NCBI GenBank assembly: GCA_958510825.1
Contig: OY294047.1
Span: 51,381,365 to 51,445,364, forward strand
Direction of reading: 5' to 3'
Origin: Brachypterus glaber
Lineage: Eukaryota > Arthropoda > Insecta > Coleoptera > Kateretidae
DNA length: 64,000 nucleotides
Within the stretch, counting starts at the first letter, position 1. Each line of letters opens with the position of its first letter. The position numbers and the translations under genes were made by a program. Positions 11,345 through 22,247 of the stretch are shown here, piece by piece. The notes under the pieces are model-generated. The model saw only the letters and a program-made list of their open reading frames with translations. It had not been told where the DNA came from and did not search any database.

Positions 11345-11779
11345 GCTATTTTATTTTTTAATCACTATTTTCGGTAAAAATATATTTCCACCTGAAATAT
11401 TTTATTCTATTTTTAAAAAAAATTCAAAAAACAATGTGAGTTCTGGGATAATCCTGTTGTTTCATCCTTTTACCTTATACCGGCAGAAGTTCTGCGAAAA
11501 CGTCTAATTTGGACGTTTCGTGCGAATAATGGCCTCAGTCGAGCAGGAGGTGTTGATAATAGTGTAGAAGGTTTGTTTGGAAACTTAAATTGTCGGTTGA
11601 ACGGCTCACCGTGATATTATCACTATTTAGTCGATCAGAAAAGGACGAAGACTGGATGCAAATTGGACTTTTAAAAGTTTTCGGTTAAGTATATGGATGG
11701 TTGGAGTAACAGATAGGTGCAAATTATATGCTTAGCATTAAAAACTTTAGGCATCTTTTATACTAACTACCTAAGTATA
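11345..11779. other. unassigned spacer
   Basis: A moderately mixed-composition stretch (about 11440-11700) has no frame over 60 codons and no repeat seen elsewhere in the window. Confidence 0.4.
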
Positions 11780-12220
11780 CAGAGCGTGTCAATTTGTCCA
11801 CGTATTTTTTTATTTTATCGGAGCAATTTTTTGGGGTTTAAAATAGGGTTGAAAATGGGAATTTTCATCAAAATTTCATCAATTATACTTTTAAACTAAT
11901 TTTGAAAAATATAAATAACTTTTACTTAAAAAATCCCGTTTTTTAGCAAAAAAATAAAGAAACTAAAATCTTAAAAAAATGTTTAAAAAACTTAAAAACT
12001 ATTTGGTCGAATAGAGAATATTATAAGCTTTAAAATGATGTATAACACGCCCCCCTTTCCATTTAAAAATGTCCCCCTTTGCCCCCTGTCTCCATTTTGC
12101 ATCCTAAGCATATTAAATATATACCAAAAAAATATTTTATGTTATTTATATGTTTCACATTTCAAGTTGATATCTTAGACCGTTCAAAAGTTAAAGGGGG
12201 GCGACTTTTGGCTTGCTCTG
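11780..12220. mobile_element. family B element, divergent copy
   Basis: The left end CAGAGCGTGTCAATTTG and right end (CGACTTTTGGCTTGCTCTG) are degraded family B termini preceded by TA. The internal GGGGTTTAAAATAGGGTTGAAAATGG block and the CCCCCCTTTCCATTTAAAAA block match the copies at 20756 and 35335. It is shorter than those because of internal losses. Confidence 0.65.
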
Positions 12221-12261
12221 TATGTCAATGTAAAAACAATAAAATATATGTTCTTTTAATT

Positions 12262-12675
12262 TAATGGCGATTTCTCCCGTTAGATTAGACAGGGACAAAA
12301 GTTCTACCCAAAAAGGATAGAAGACATACATACACTCCCACTTCCACCCAACCAAACAAATTCTGTATTTGTTCTTTGTTGAACAAATACAATATTTACT
12401 TGGCCGGGCCAAAAGTGTAACTGTATTATTTTTATTAAAGAAATTACTGGCCCCATCTAAATTTTAGTAGAATTATCTTATTCTACAGATTCACATTAGC
12501 TATGTTCGTTCGTGCCGCTCAGTGCTACACTTTCCGGCCAACCAAATAAATACTGTATTTGTTGTATGAAAAACAAATACAGTATTTATTTGGTTAGCTG
12601 GAAAGTGTAGCACAAATGAGATAGAGATAGGGTAGACGTCTTTTGTTTCATAATTCTAGTTTTAGAGAGCTCCAT
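12262..12675 (-). mobile_element. family A MITE, copy 2
   Basis: Full-length copy in reverse orientation: it begins TAATGGCGATTTCTCCCG and ends AGAGAGCTCCATT. Both internal hairpins are present. It lies only about 40 bp from a family B copy. Confidence 0.85.
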
Positions 12676-13261
12676 TGTAATTAATTGATGCAAAAAAAAT
12701 AAGCAAAAATAAAATTCACGTTAATAAAAATTTAATGAATAAATTTATTAAAAAAAGAACCGTAAACTCGATAGAAAATAATTTATTTTCTTCGCTCTTT
12801 TATTGCCTGTTTATTCCATTGTCTTAGGAAAAAAAACATTTATTTCCAATTTTATTAACTACATTATGAAAACAAACAAATTTTCGTTAGTGCCTCTTAA
12901 AAATTTATTTTTTAAAATACCATTCCAAGGATCCATAGAAAATATTATTTTACGACTGAGGTCTCTATAGTCGTGCATAAATATTCGCGACGGTATGACA
13001 AGATGCGTTTTTCTAAACGTATAAAAATAACGATAAAACTTTCGAAATTTCCTTTTATTAGTTTCCGAAATGTATCTGCGTTGTATGTGGACTTTTTACA
13101 TCGTTAAATAATGACCTGTTTGGAATTCATAGAAGAGGAAAGTACTTTTTTTGCTATTAAATAATATCAGATATCTATGGGTAGTTAGATTTTGCTTACT
13201 AACGTGAAGTAGACAGCTTTTAGAGTCGTTTTAACTTGTCTGCCACAACAACCCTAGTAAT
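12676..13261. other. unassigned AT-rich spacer
   Basis: No frame, hairpin or dispersed repeat recognised. Confidence 0.45.
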
Positions 13262-14072
13262 ATCGCAGGACGATTCACTCACCGCAGTAATGAGAAGAAT
13301 CCAGCTCATGCGCACTGATTTTCTTATTTTTGTATTGACGTATGCCGAAAATTATTTTAAGGTTATGTAACATTCTTTTGCAGAATTTTACAAAAACATC
13401 TACTTTTTTCTTTGCGAGATAACAGGTTTTTTTTTGTTAATTGGCTAAAAGTACTCGCTTTTAATAGTATTTTCGTAAAAAAAATTACGGTTATTAATTA
13501 ATAAACATTTGATTTTTAAAATATATCGCCTTCTAAATTCTGAAATATCGTATCTTAAAAATGCCTCGCATTAAAAAAAACACCAAACCAGCAAACTACC
13601 AAACCAAACCATTATTAACGTAAACCAACGCCTCCCATTAAAAAAAAACACCAAACCAGCAAACTACCAAACCAAACCATTGTTAACGTAAACCAATGCC
13701 TCCCATTAAAAAAAAACACCAAACCAGCAAACTACCAAACCAAACCATTGTTAACGTAAACCAACGCCCCCATTAAAAAAATTAAACAGAAATTCGTGAG
13801 TATTTTAACAATCTTTTGCTATATATTCTAACAAAAAAACTGGATTTTCCGCACCTAATTATATTCAAGACAGTTTTAGTAATAAAACCAGAAGTCAGTG
13901 CAAAAATAGTTCATTTTTGTGGACCTGATGCGTACCGTAACCCCACTCAAATTAAACTATTTCATAAAACTACAACTGCCTAAACGGAAGCCACTTTTGA
14001 TAAAAATAACCAAACCAGTGGGCATGTGCTAGATTCTTCTCATTACTGCGGTGAGCGAATCGTTATCGCAGG
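13262..14072. mobile_element. TIR element carrying a minisatellite
   Basis: Inverted ends share CTCACCGCAGTAATGAGAAG (left 13278-13297, right about 14035-14055), within arms of about 40 bp. The inside is AT-rich and non-coding, with the tandem repeat annotated separately. Probably a non-autonomous DNA transposon of about 810 bp. Confidence 0.7.
13561..13780. repeat. 67-68 bp minisatellite, three copies
   Basis: Three head-to-tail units start near 13561, 13628 and 13696, with a fourth partial start near 13764. Each has an A-run, then CACCAAACCAGCAAACTACC and GTTAACGTAAACCAA. The units differ at only a few positions, so the array expanded recently. It sits inside the TIR element. Confidence 0.9.
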
Positions 14073-15089
14073 GTAAAATTTGCGCCTGTTTTACAATGTT
14101 CGCCAGATTTAGGTTAGTTAACATATATCTGCTAAAAATATTGAACAATACTAAAATAAAAAAAAAAAAAACATAAAAAAATGTTTTCCAGTAACTAAAT
14201 AAACATTTTTAGTCATTACTGATATTGCTTGATATAAACCATTTACGATTTGATCAACCAACCTATAAACCGTTTTACATTGTTCTAAAATATAGTTTCC
14301 ATCAGAGCTATCAGTTTTATCTCTATTATTACTATGCAATGTTATTTGGGTCAGCTCTAAAGTAGGTTTATATTTGATTATTATTTTATTATCAAAAATA
14401 TTCAAAAAAAAATGGTATACAAGGTATGAATTCATTGTTTTGTAAAGTATACTTTAAAATTTTGCAACATTGTGCATTGTTATTATCTAAGTAGATAGCA
14501 CTATAAGATCTATTAAAATTGCTAATAAATAACAATATAGATTCTTAAACGGCTTCAAAGTAATAAAACCATCTGTATTTAAACAGATGCCACTCAATAT
14601 ACTCCTCTTTTGATATGAGGGTTTCAGGAAAGAAACTGTTATTCTTAGTATTTCTACATTCTACATTCTTTTTTATTTTTCACAGTATTTCATTCTAGGC
14701 CTTTTTACCGTTTCTCTAACTTAAAGTTCCTTCTTCAAAATATCTTAAAAAGTTAAATCTCGTAAATTTTACGTGAACCTGCTTGTCAACATATTACCTC
14801 TATTTTAGCATGTAAAATACACATATTTTTTTGTAGTGTAGCACTGTCCATGAAAAACTTTCTTCCGCTGCAAAGAATGTACCACCTATATGATTTATTT
14901 ATTTATATTTATACATTTATTTATTTTATCTTAATCTGCGGCATCACTTAAAATTAATTTTTTAATTTTATTCTAAGTAAATAAACTGCCGCATTTTTAC
15001 AGATGCTTTTCCATGAGATGAATGTACCTATTTATAAGCAGATCAATTATAATTATAGGTCTATTAAAAACAGAATTATAGTGGGATAT
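14073..15089. other. AT-rich DNA, possible old retroelement tail
   Basis: A loose TTTA array at 14890-14935 is followed by TGCGGCATC, with GATGCCGCA-like words around it, which might be a decayed LINE 3' end on the minus strand. A 94-codon frame at 14151-14435 (-) is not recognised and is probably accidental. Confidence 0.35.
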
Positions 15090-15139
15090 TTATTTATTAA
15101 ATATTTATTTATACTGCCGTGCTAGGCACAGAGACAGTA
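15090..15139 (-). mobile_element. orphan retroelement 3' end with hairpin
   Basis: ATTTATTTATTAAATATTTA followed by ACTGCCGTGCTAGGCACAGA reads on the minus strand as a hairpin (GTGC/GCAC stem inside CTG/CAG) followed by an A/T-rich simple tail, the arrangement seen at the other LINE ends here. No coding is attached. Confidence 0.4.
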
Positions 15140-15165
15140 CCTGACATTTTTTCAAACCTGAAATA

Positions 15166-15436
15166 AGGATACCTCAACGAACTAATAACTCTTCTCTCTA
15201 GAATAGGCATTTCATTCGTAAAAACTGACAAAAACGTAGCCAAGATATACATTCGTCTGTCTTACTCGCACAGCTTTGTTCTAACAGAGACAGCAATAAC
15301 AGTTACTGGTTATTGTTATTGTTCAGGGCTGAATATACCAACTATTTGTTTACAAACAAACCGATATGTTGGCGATATTTTATATTAACGATATGCGTAT
15401 TCTAGAGAAAAGAGTTATTAGTTCGTTGGGATACCT
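15166..15436. mobile_element. MITE with 40-bp terminal inverted repeats
   Basis: Both ends carry AACGAACTAATAACTCTT and CTCTAGAATA in inverted orientation (left 15176-15206, right about 15398-15428), with few mismatches over 40 bp. The total length is about 270 bp. The interior has a GTTATTGTTATTGTTC microsatellite-like stretch. Confidence 0.8.
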
Positions 15437-15540
15437 AGAGCACCTATAAAAGTAAAGTTTATTTGGCAGAAGTTGGTTTTCCGAAGTAATTTTTTTTTTT
15501 CAAAGTTATCTATTTAAATATTCATAAAGCAAAATTTTGC

Positions 15541-15685
15541 AAAATAATAATATATTGTGCACCTAGTATGCCAACTAAGTCTTTTGTGTTCGAGACTGAA
15601 GTTTTTTGCTGAGACGGAGTCGAGGCAAAAAATCAGTCGAGAACACTTAAGACAGTTCGCATACGTGGTGCATATATTATTTTTT
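15541..15685. repeat. long hairpin, arms about 70 bp
   Basis: The left arm (from AATAATATATTGTGCACC) and right arm (GGTGCATATATTATTTTTT) pair along about 70 bp with scattered mismatches, leaving a loop around GACGGAGTCGAGG. The right arm runs straight into the inverted-repeat element that follows. Confidence 0.7.
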
Positions 15686-15956
15686 CTACTACCTAAAGCT
15701 AGTAACTCCTAATATCAGTTAAAAATTAAGTTTAAAAATTATTTTGATATAGCTGTCAGTTTGACAAATAAGTTGAAAAAAGTTAGTAGTCGTCTCAAAA
15801 TTTTTTCATTATTGACCGTCGTCAATAAACAATGCTTAACAGCGGTCAATAATAAATGAATTCACTGATTTTATTGGTTGCCAAGGTAAACAAGCCTTGA
15901 CAACGGTAGATAATATGTAAGCTAGCACTTAATTAGGTAGTAGAAAAAATAATTTT
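15674..15956. mobile_element. fold-back MITE, TTTTTCTACTACCTAA ends
   Basis: The ends TTTTTTCTACTACCTAA and TTAGGTAGTAGAAAAAATAA are inverted repeats of about 30 bp, and GCTAG lies inside each. A further hairpin (CATTATTGACCG / CGGTCAATAATAAATG) sits at 15808-15859. A relative with ends TTTTTCTGCGACCTAA lies at 36855. Confidence 0.65.
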
Positions 15957-16864
15957 TTATAAACTAATAACTAATAATTAGTAATGACCTAATGTAATTT
16001 GCTCTGTCCATGAACAGCAAGACAGTAATTGGGTTCGTATGTTAATTTTATGGATGAGAGTTTTTACTCATACAAAAACTACAAGTTTACACATCAAATT
16101 TATAAAAACAAACCTAACAAAAGGTTTGTTTTAAAAACTGTTTACCCTTCTATTATTCATCGTTGCAAACTGGATCTAAATACCAGTTTAAAGATTTTTT
16201 TTAAATATTCAAAAGTGAGTTAAAAAGCACGCTGTATTTAGCACGTGCGTAACATGTTTTTCTCCCTCTCCCTGGAATTAGGGGGAAGTCCGGTCAAAAT
16301 AACAAAACAAACTGCACTGTTAATATAATACGAATGAATCCAAATCTTTGGGGAGAAAATTTAAGTAGGGTTGCCAGTTTTGGGAATAACGTGTCAGGAT
16401 TTTTTTTTTTTTTTTTGATAAAAGAAAAACTAAGTATTACCCAGAAATTAATTTTAAGATAAAATTATATTATTTAAAATAAATATATCGTAAAATTCAA
16501 ATAAATAGGTCTAGGAATAGCAAATATTAGACATATTTTTAGATACCGACGTCAAGCTAGAATTTTCTTCATGCTACTACCCTTATTTCTTTATTTTTTC
16601 TGGATAAGGAATATTTTTTTTATTCAAGCGTTCTAAAATGTTCATATTTTATCTGAATACACTAGTTAGAAGTGATCTATTTTTTTACAGTAAAAAAATG
16701 AGTTCATTGTTGTACGCCGTAAAAAAAAGTTAGTTATCAAAACCATCACTCTTTGACTTTGATGACAGCCATACTTCAAACATGTTTGTTTATTATGTAA
16801 ACAGGTGGTTGACTCGAGATTCTGTGCAAAAACCTTGTGTGAAATTGATTAAAAATAATTGAAG
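15957..16864. other. unassigned AT-rich DNA
   Basis: A T-run of about 18 lies near 16399-16416. The 64-codon plus-strand frame at 16029-16223 shows no recognisable motif. Confidence 0.4.
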
Positions 16865-16975
16865 ATGGTTTATACACCTACAAATCTCTCCGAAATTGCA
16901 AATGCTACATTAGACAAGTTACCATCGAAATCGCGAAAAGTGTACGATTTAGCCTACGAAAAAAATTTAAAATGA
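16865..16975 (+). pseudogene. fragment of a possible tyrosine-recombinase-like (Crypton-type) protein
   Basis: A 36-codon frame opens with ATG and contains LDKLPSKSRKVYDLAYEK. From memory this resembles the N-terminal start of insect proteins with a SAM-like/core-binding region found in tyrosine-recombinase mobile elements, where a 'PSKS.K.Y...Y..F..W' pattern opens the DNA-binding domain. The frame is lost right after YEK through a run of A residues, consistent with a small indel. No catalytic Arg-His-Arg-Tyr set is present. It could be chance similarity. Confidence 0.4.
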
Positions 16976-17110
16976 GCTAAGGAAGGTTTAAGTTTATTTC
17001 GAAAGGGTTTTATTGGCCTATTTTAATAAAAAAATATAATTTATTACTGAATAAATTAAATTCAAAAATTAATATTTAAAAATATATATATATATAGGAT
17101 GCTTGAAGAA

Positions 17111-17255
17111 AAAATAGTATGTTTCACTCAGAGGAAAAGTGCTTTTTTTTTCTCGTCTGTAGTTTCCGGACTCCGCTAGGTCCGCGTCATCCGTAAATTC
17201 TACAGACTAGTAAAAAAGCTTCACTTTTCGTCTTGGTAAAACACTATACTATTTT
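17111..17255. repeat. hairpin element, arms about 60 bp
   Basis: AAAATAGTATGTTTCACTC at the left pairs with the reverse complement of AACACTATACTATTTT at the right, and GAAAAGTG / CACTTTTC and the TCTGTAG / CTACAGA words continue the stem. The loop is GC-richer (GGACTCCGCTAGGTCCGCG). A small fold-back MITE. Confidence 0.65.
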
Positions 17256-17588
17256 CTGTTATTTAAAAAAAACTGATTTTTTAACTACTATTTTCAACTT
17301 TCGATTTTTTGAGGATTTAATTTTTTACTTCCGGTAACCCTATTATAATTATGTAATGCGAATGCATAAACAAATCTTTGGGGAGATATATTAATTAGAT
17401 TTTCGCATCTAACCACCCCGAAAGTTAGGCAACCTACCCTTACCGCCCGGCTACCCCTTTCTCACTTGCAGATTTGATTTACGATTATGAATTTTAAATG
17501 AATTTACGGCCGAATAAGTGTAAGATAACTAAGTGCAAAAGCATACAGCGACATGCAGGTATAAAAGGATAACAATTATTTCAAACGT
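17256..17588. other. unassigned spacer
   Basis: No structure beyond base composition. Confidence 0.4.
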
Positions 17589-17687
17589 TTTTTTTCCTAC
17601 GATTTTTCACTCAATTATATGAAAGGCGTTTTCTAAAGAACAAGAGAGTGTGGTAAATGTCATTTTCATAGGGCATCGTAGGAAAAT
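17589..17687. mobile_element. short MITE, TTTCCTACGAT ends
   Basis: TTTTTCCTACGATTTTT at the left is mirrored by ATCGTAGGAAAA at the right, about 99 bp in all. The right-hand 60 bp (GAGTGTGGTAAATGTCATT) recurs at 33208-33273, which is therefore a half copy of the same family. Confidence 0.6.
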
Positions 17688-18339
17688 AGCTATTACACCA
17701 TGGTATTTCAAGAATGCATTGAGTGCTGTGTAGTACAAAAAACATTGGTGTAAGTTACAAGTTTTTGAAATATCATATTGTGAATTTTTTTGCATAGGAG
17801 TTGCATCCTCAATCCTTATTTAGTCAACGGTATAAATTTTAAGTATTTTCTAGGGCATTTCTGTAGATACATTTAAATTTAAGCGAAAAAATAAACCTGA
17901 ATAAATTTTAAAAAGCATCCTTTTTTGCCTGCCGCTCTCTCATAAAACTACATTTTTGCCCTTCCTACTTATTTTGTGTGGCACCAAAATGTTTTTTTAA
18001 AGTAAGATTAAGGAGCTAAATCATTTTTTGCGTTTTACCCGTACCTAAGTTTATTAAATGCAGGGTGTGTTTATTCTTAATTAAATATGATACGGCAGCG
18101 CAAAAAGGGCGTAAAAGGCCCTTTCTTAATATTGATACTAATTATATTTTAAGACTTGTTTTAAGGAAAATTTATTATTCAGGAAAATTTATTTCTTAGG
18201 AAAATACGTAAGCTTAAAGCTTGATAGAAAAGTCGTGATATAAAATTTTACTGTTAAATACCTACCTATACTCGTGACAATCTGAGAATGCGACTCTGAC
18301 GTCACAGTTCGTAAATTAAAAAGCACTCTGTAGTGTAAC
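17688..18339. other. unassigned spacer
   Basis: Nothing supportable apart from short A/T runs. Confidence 0.4.
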
Positions 18340-18678
18340 TGAAACTTATTTATTAAGACTTAATACATAAGGGAACGTTCAAGTATTACGTAACGCAAAT
18401 TGTACCAAAATTCATACACTTCATACCTCTGTTCTCGAGTTATTATAGATTATAGAGATTACATATTTTGGCTAGCCCCCCTAATAGGGGGTGTGTTGGG
18501 GGAGGGGGGGGGGGAAAGCCAAAATATGAAATATCTACAGCCTTGAATAACGCGAGAACCGAGGTATGAATTTTGGTACATTTTGCGTTACGTAATACTT
18601 GAACGTTCCCTAATTATTATACCGAAAATGTATATAAATAAAAATCATTTATTAAATCTTAAGAAATAAGTTTCAATT
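18340..18678. mobile_element. family D MITE, copy 2, inside an outer inverted repeat
   Basis: The core copy (18371-18610) has both ends intact (GGGAACGTTCAAGTATTACG and inverse). Its inner arms are also inverted (ACCAAAATTCATAC / GTATGAATTTTGGT), and the centre is GC-rich with a G-run. Outside it, CTGAAACTTATTTATTAAGA (from 18339) is mirrored at about 18650-18678, so the element lies at the centre of an older palindrome. Confidence 0.8.
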
Positions 18679-18679
18679 A

Positions 18680-18725
18680 GGGAACGTTCAAGTATTACGT
18701 AACGCAAATTTTGATAATTTTTCTA
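18680..18725. mobile_element. family D MITE, left end only (copy 3)
   Basis: GGGAACGTTCAAGTATTACG and GTAACGCAAATTTTGATAAT match the D terminus, but no partner end is found within 300 bp; a degraded CCGTAACGTAATGTAG at about 18990 might be it. It stands only 70 bp from copy 2 in direct orientation. Confidence 0.65.
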
Positions 18726-19690
18726 TTATTAAGTTGTTTTTGTGCTAGAACAACTTCGGCAAATCAATATTAATAGGTCAATAGTAAATGCAGGCATTTT
18801 TAAAATATTTTTTTGTACCTTTTGTGCTAAAACACTTTTTCTTCTTTTTCAGGTAAGTTTCCATAAAATATTCAAAAAAAGTTATTGCAGTGCCATGGTA
18901 AGTCGAAATACCCCACACTTAACGTAAATTTTACGTCTTGAGTTATTTTATAGTTTTCCATAATTATTTTTATTACTTTTCATACTCTCCGTAACGTAAT
19001 GTAGACTACTTTCGAAGAATACACAAATCTACGAGGGTAAAACAGAGAAGAAGAAATCAAAGACAAAAACTACAAAAAAAAATCTACACCGAATTCAATA
19101 TAGCAGATTAATTTCCGCCATCTTTATTTTTTGTCGGTAACAAAGAATTGGCACCGCCATGATAGCCATATTTAATTCTGTGTAACACAAAAAAATCTTG
19201 TGTTAGTAAGGAGGGTTAGTAACAATCTAAGAATCCTTTTTTAAATATTCCATCAATCTAGTTTCTGATCATCGTACAGAGTGATATTGGTAGACTGACA
19301 GTTTCGGGCTACTGGCCCTGTACGCTGACATTTTTCAATATTAGATTGATGTAGCCTTATACGCCATCTATTGCTAGATGTGGATAACTATAATCTAAAA
19401 ATCCTATTTTTCGCGCGAAATATAAATTACCAGATTAAGATTGAATATATTACCAACTATAAAAATTTTTAACGGTTGAACAATTTAAAAATAGCGTTAA
19501 AAATGGTGCATTTGAAAAAGAGCATTATTAGTGTAAATAAGCAAAAATTATGAAAGCCTTCAAGGTGAAACCAAAAATTTATATGCGCATAGAAGGCCAG
19601 TTCCCTTTCTGTAAATCATTGAGTAAAATATTGTTATTTTAATAACGTTTGAACATAGTATATTAAAGTACTTGTTTCATAACATAAGTT
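18726..19690. other. unassigned DNA with a shared 50-bp fragment
   Basis: At 19406-19462 a stretch containing TTGAATATATTACCAACTAT is the reverse complement of 53808-53862 (TTGGTAATATATTCAATC), so a fragment of an unnamed dispersed repeat is present at both places. The rest is unassigned. Confidence 0.45.
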
Positions 19691-20200
19691 TTTAGCGCAC
19701 GAGTACAAGTTTAGAAAACTAGCCGCTTGCGGCGAGTTTTCTAAAGTACTAGTGCTCTAAAAACGTGTTATTTAACGAGTGCTTTATACAATTTTTTCTA
19801 TTTTGCTCTAAAATTTAAAAAAACTTACATTTAAACTGATGACTGATTTAGGGATTTTTGTTTTGGGTTGGCATTACAGTTTACACGATGTTTAAAATTC
19901 TAAGAACAAATGATATTTTGATATATTTTACAGTCATCTCTTCTTTTTTCACTGCAATTAACCAGTCCACAATTTTAACACGGTGAAAAATAACCCAAAC
20001 ACAAAATTTTGTAAAAAATTAAACTTTAAATCGACATTGACATTTGCATACAAAACGTCTAGAGATAGGTTTTTGTATGTTTCCAACCCAACAGAAAAAA
20101 AAGTAGAGACCTCTTATGGGCCTATAAGAACACGCAAAATGCTTATGATTATGAGCTTATAAGCTTATAAAATTTAAAATAATAATTCTTGTCCAATAAT
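19691..20200 (+). repeat. family G dispersed repeat, copy 1
   Basis: TTTAGCGCACGAGTACAAG begins a block of about 480 bp that recurs in the same orientation at 38243-38650. This copy keeps about 80 bp missing from the other, including a palindrome (TAGAAAACTAGCCGCTTGCG and its mirror). The conserved core includes AACAAATGATATTTTGATAT and CTATAAGAACACGCAAAATG. No coding and no clear terminal repeats. Confidence 0.7.
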
Positions 20201-20755
20201 AATTACGAAGAGTATACGAAATAATGCGAAACACTATTTTATTGTTCATTTTTATTACGTTTTTCAACACAAATACTAAATATTGCAAATTTCGAATTCA
20301 TGTCCATAAATCGTCTTGTCTCCGCATATCTCTGGTCATCTGCATAATACAAGTTTGATTGGCTCACTAACTGCCTTCCAGATAAGATAAGGTCTAAGTT
20401 GTGAGATAAGCTGCGCCGATAATGCAGATACCTACCAGATATACCAGATTGGCCAGTTTGATCATACACGACCATCGCTTAAATTTACGATTATATGCAT
20501 GGGTCCATCGTGATGGGATGGGACACTATGTGTGGTCAGGTACAAGGTTAATCAGAATGAGAAAATACATCTCTGATAAACATTTACTGAATTTTTAAAG
20601 AAAACATTTTCCTCTTGTTCTTCAATAAAAAGAAATTTTATATTTTAAATCTCGTTTTCAGTACCAACTAAAAAAATTACGAACTAAACTTCCTAAACAG
20701 GGCAGGATACACCTCAGAGGGACAAATTCATATTTATTGTTATGAAGTTTGTATA
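20201..20755. other. unassigned spacer
   Basis: A 78-codon minus-strand frame at 20239-20475 (start near 20475) contains serine/tyrosine-rich sequence with no family that I recognise. Nothing else supportable. Confidence 0.4.
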
Positions 20756-21428
20756 CAGAGCGGTCCAAAAGTCACCCCCCCCCCTCTTAACTTTTGAACC
20801 AGTTGAGATATCGACTTCAAATTTTGAACTTTTAAATAAGACAACTTAAACTATCTTTTAGCATATATTTCATACTTTCAGCTCTTAAAATGTGGGCAGA
20901 GGGACATGGGGGCACATTTTTTTTAATGGAAAGGGAGATCGTGTAATACATCATTTTAAAGCTTATAAAATTCTCCATTTAACTCCATATTTTTAAATAA
21001 AAAAAAAATTTTTTTGGGTTTTAAATGGGGTTGAAAATGGGTATTAACGTCAAAATTCCTCTAAAAAAAAAACAAATAATTTTTTAAAAATGCCTATTTT
21101 CATCATAAAAAAATGTTAATTATACTTTTAAACTAATTTTAGTTGACATAAATAAGAATTTATAAAAAAAACTTAAAAAATCGAATGTTTTAGCACAAAA
21201 AATTGAAAAATCAAAACCTTAAAAAACATTTTTAAAAAATTTAAAAATGTTTAAATAGAGAATTTTATAAGCTTTAAAATGATGTATCACACGACCCCCC
21301 TTTCCATTTAAAAAAACGTCCCCCCATGCCCCCCTGCCCACATTTTAAGAGCTGAAAATATCAAATATATGCTAAAAGATAGTTTAAGTTGTCTTATTTA
21401 AGAGCTCTAAATTTGAAGTCGATATCTC
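20756..21428. mobile_element. family B fold-back element, right end lost
   Basis: After TATA the left terminus CAGAGCGGTCCAAAAGTCAC begins a left arm to about 20995; the right arm (about 21255-21428) is its inverse, including CATTTTAAGAGCTGAAAATA and TAGTTTAAGTTGTCTTATTT. The right terminus is missing: the arm stops at GATATCTC and family A sequence follows directly. The centre has AAATGGGGTTGAAAATGGGT. Non-autonomous, probably Tc1/mariner-like by its TA-CAG start. Confidence 0.8.
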
Positions 21429-21543
21429 TTGTATGAAAAACAAATACAGTATTTATTTGGTTGGCTGGAAAGTGTAGCACAAATGAGATAGAGATAGGGT
21501 AGACGTCTTTTGTTTTATAATTCTAGTTGTAGAGAGCTCCATT
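21429..21543 (-). mobile_element. family A MITE, half copy (copy 3)
   Basis: The sequence from TTGTATGAAAAACAAATACAG to AGAGAGCTCCATTA matches one half of family A, starting exactly at the loop of its first hairpin and running to the terminus. The other half is absent, and family B lies in its place. Confidence 0.85.
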
Positions 21544-22247
21544 ACAAAGCATCACGGGTATACCATTTGAAATACAAGAGGAAACTTGACTCTAGACGAA
21601 GTGAAATGAAAGTTTACTTCCATATTGACCATTTGTCTAATTCTTCAAAAATATGGTAGATTTTTATGAAAAAAAAAAGCAAATAGATAAAAAATACATA
21701 AAAACACGTTATTCTGCACTTAAAAGAAAACAGAAAGTTGCCAGTGATTCTTCATATTCATTTTTTACAGTGTAGGTAAACCTAAAATGATGATTGTTTT
21801 AAAAGTCCCAAACAATATATTGTTATAGTTCTATAATTATCGATTATAACCCCATGCCAATTAACTTTCTTCCCTCCTATGCCTGTCACCTACAGACAAA
21901 CCCACATACATACATATACCTTTAACTTCTACCAAACGTCAACAACAAACAACTTTGACTTACCCTTGGAAACAATTGCCGGACAGTTTTGGCATTCTAG
22001 AAATTTCCACCTGCAAAAACCCTCTAGTTTGGATGAATCAGGTTATCTGTAGTTTATGTCCAAGGAACACGTTGATGTTGCTCTTTAATTAAGGTAAAAT
22101 CCTTTCAAAACTCGGCCAGATTTGAGTTTAAGGTTAATAGAAGCCCACAAGAGAAGAAAACAAAATTTCTACTCTATTTTTTTTAAGTTTGATTATCTTT
22201 TCCAATTTTGATGATATTTTATTATAAAAAGTGTACTTTTACATTAT
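21544..22247. other. unassigned spacer
   Basis: AT-rich, with a C-rich strand segment (about 21840-22020). No supportable feature. Confidence 0.4.

Noticed and set aside
14151..14435. 94-codon minus-strand frame
   Set aside because: Starts in ordinary AT-rich DNA and ends in a run of F codons from an A-run on the plus strand; no recognisable domain.
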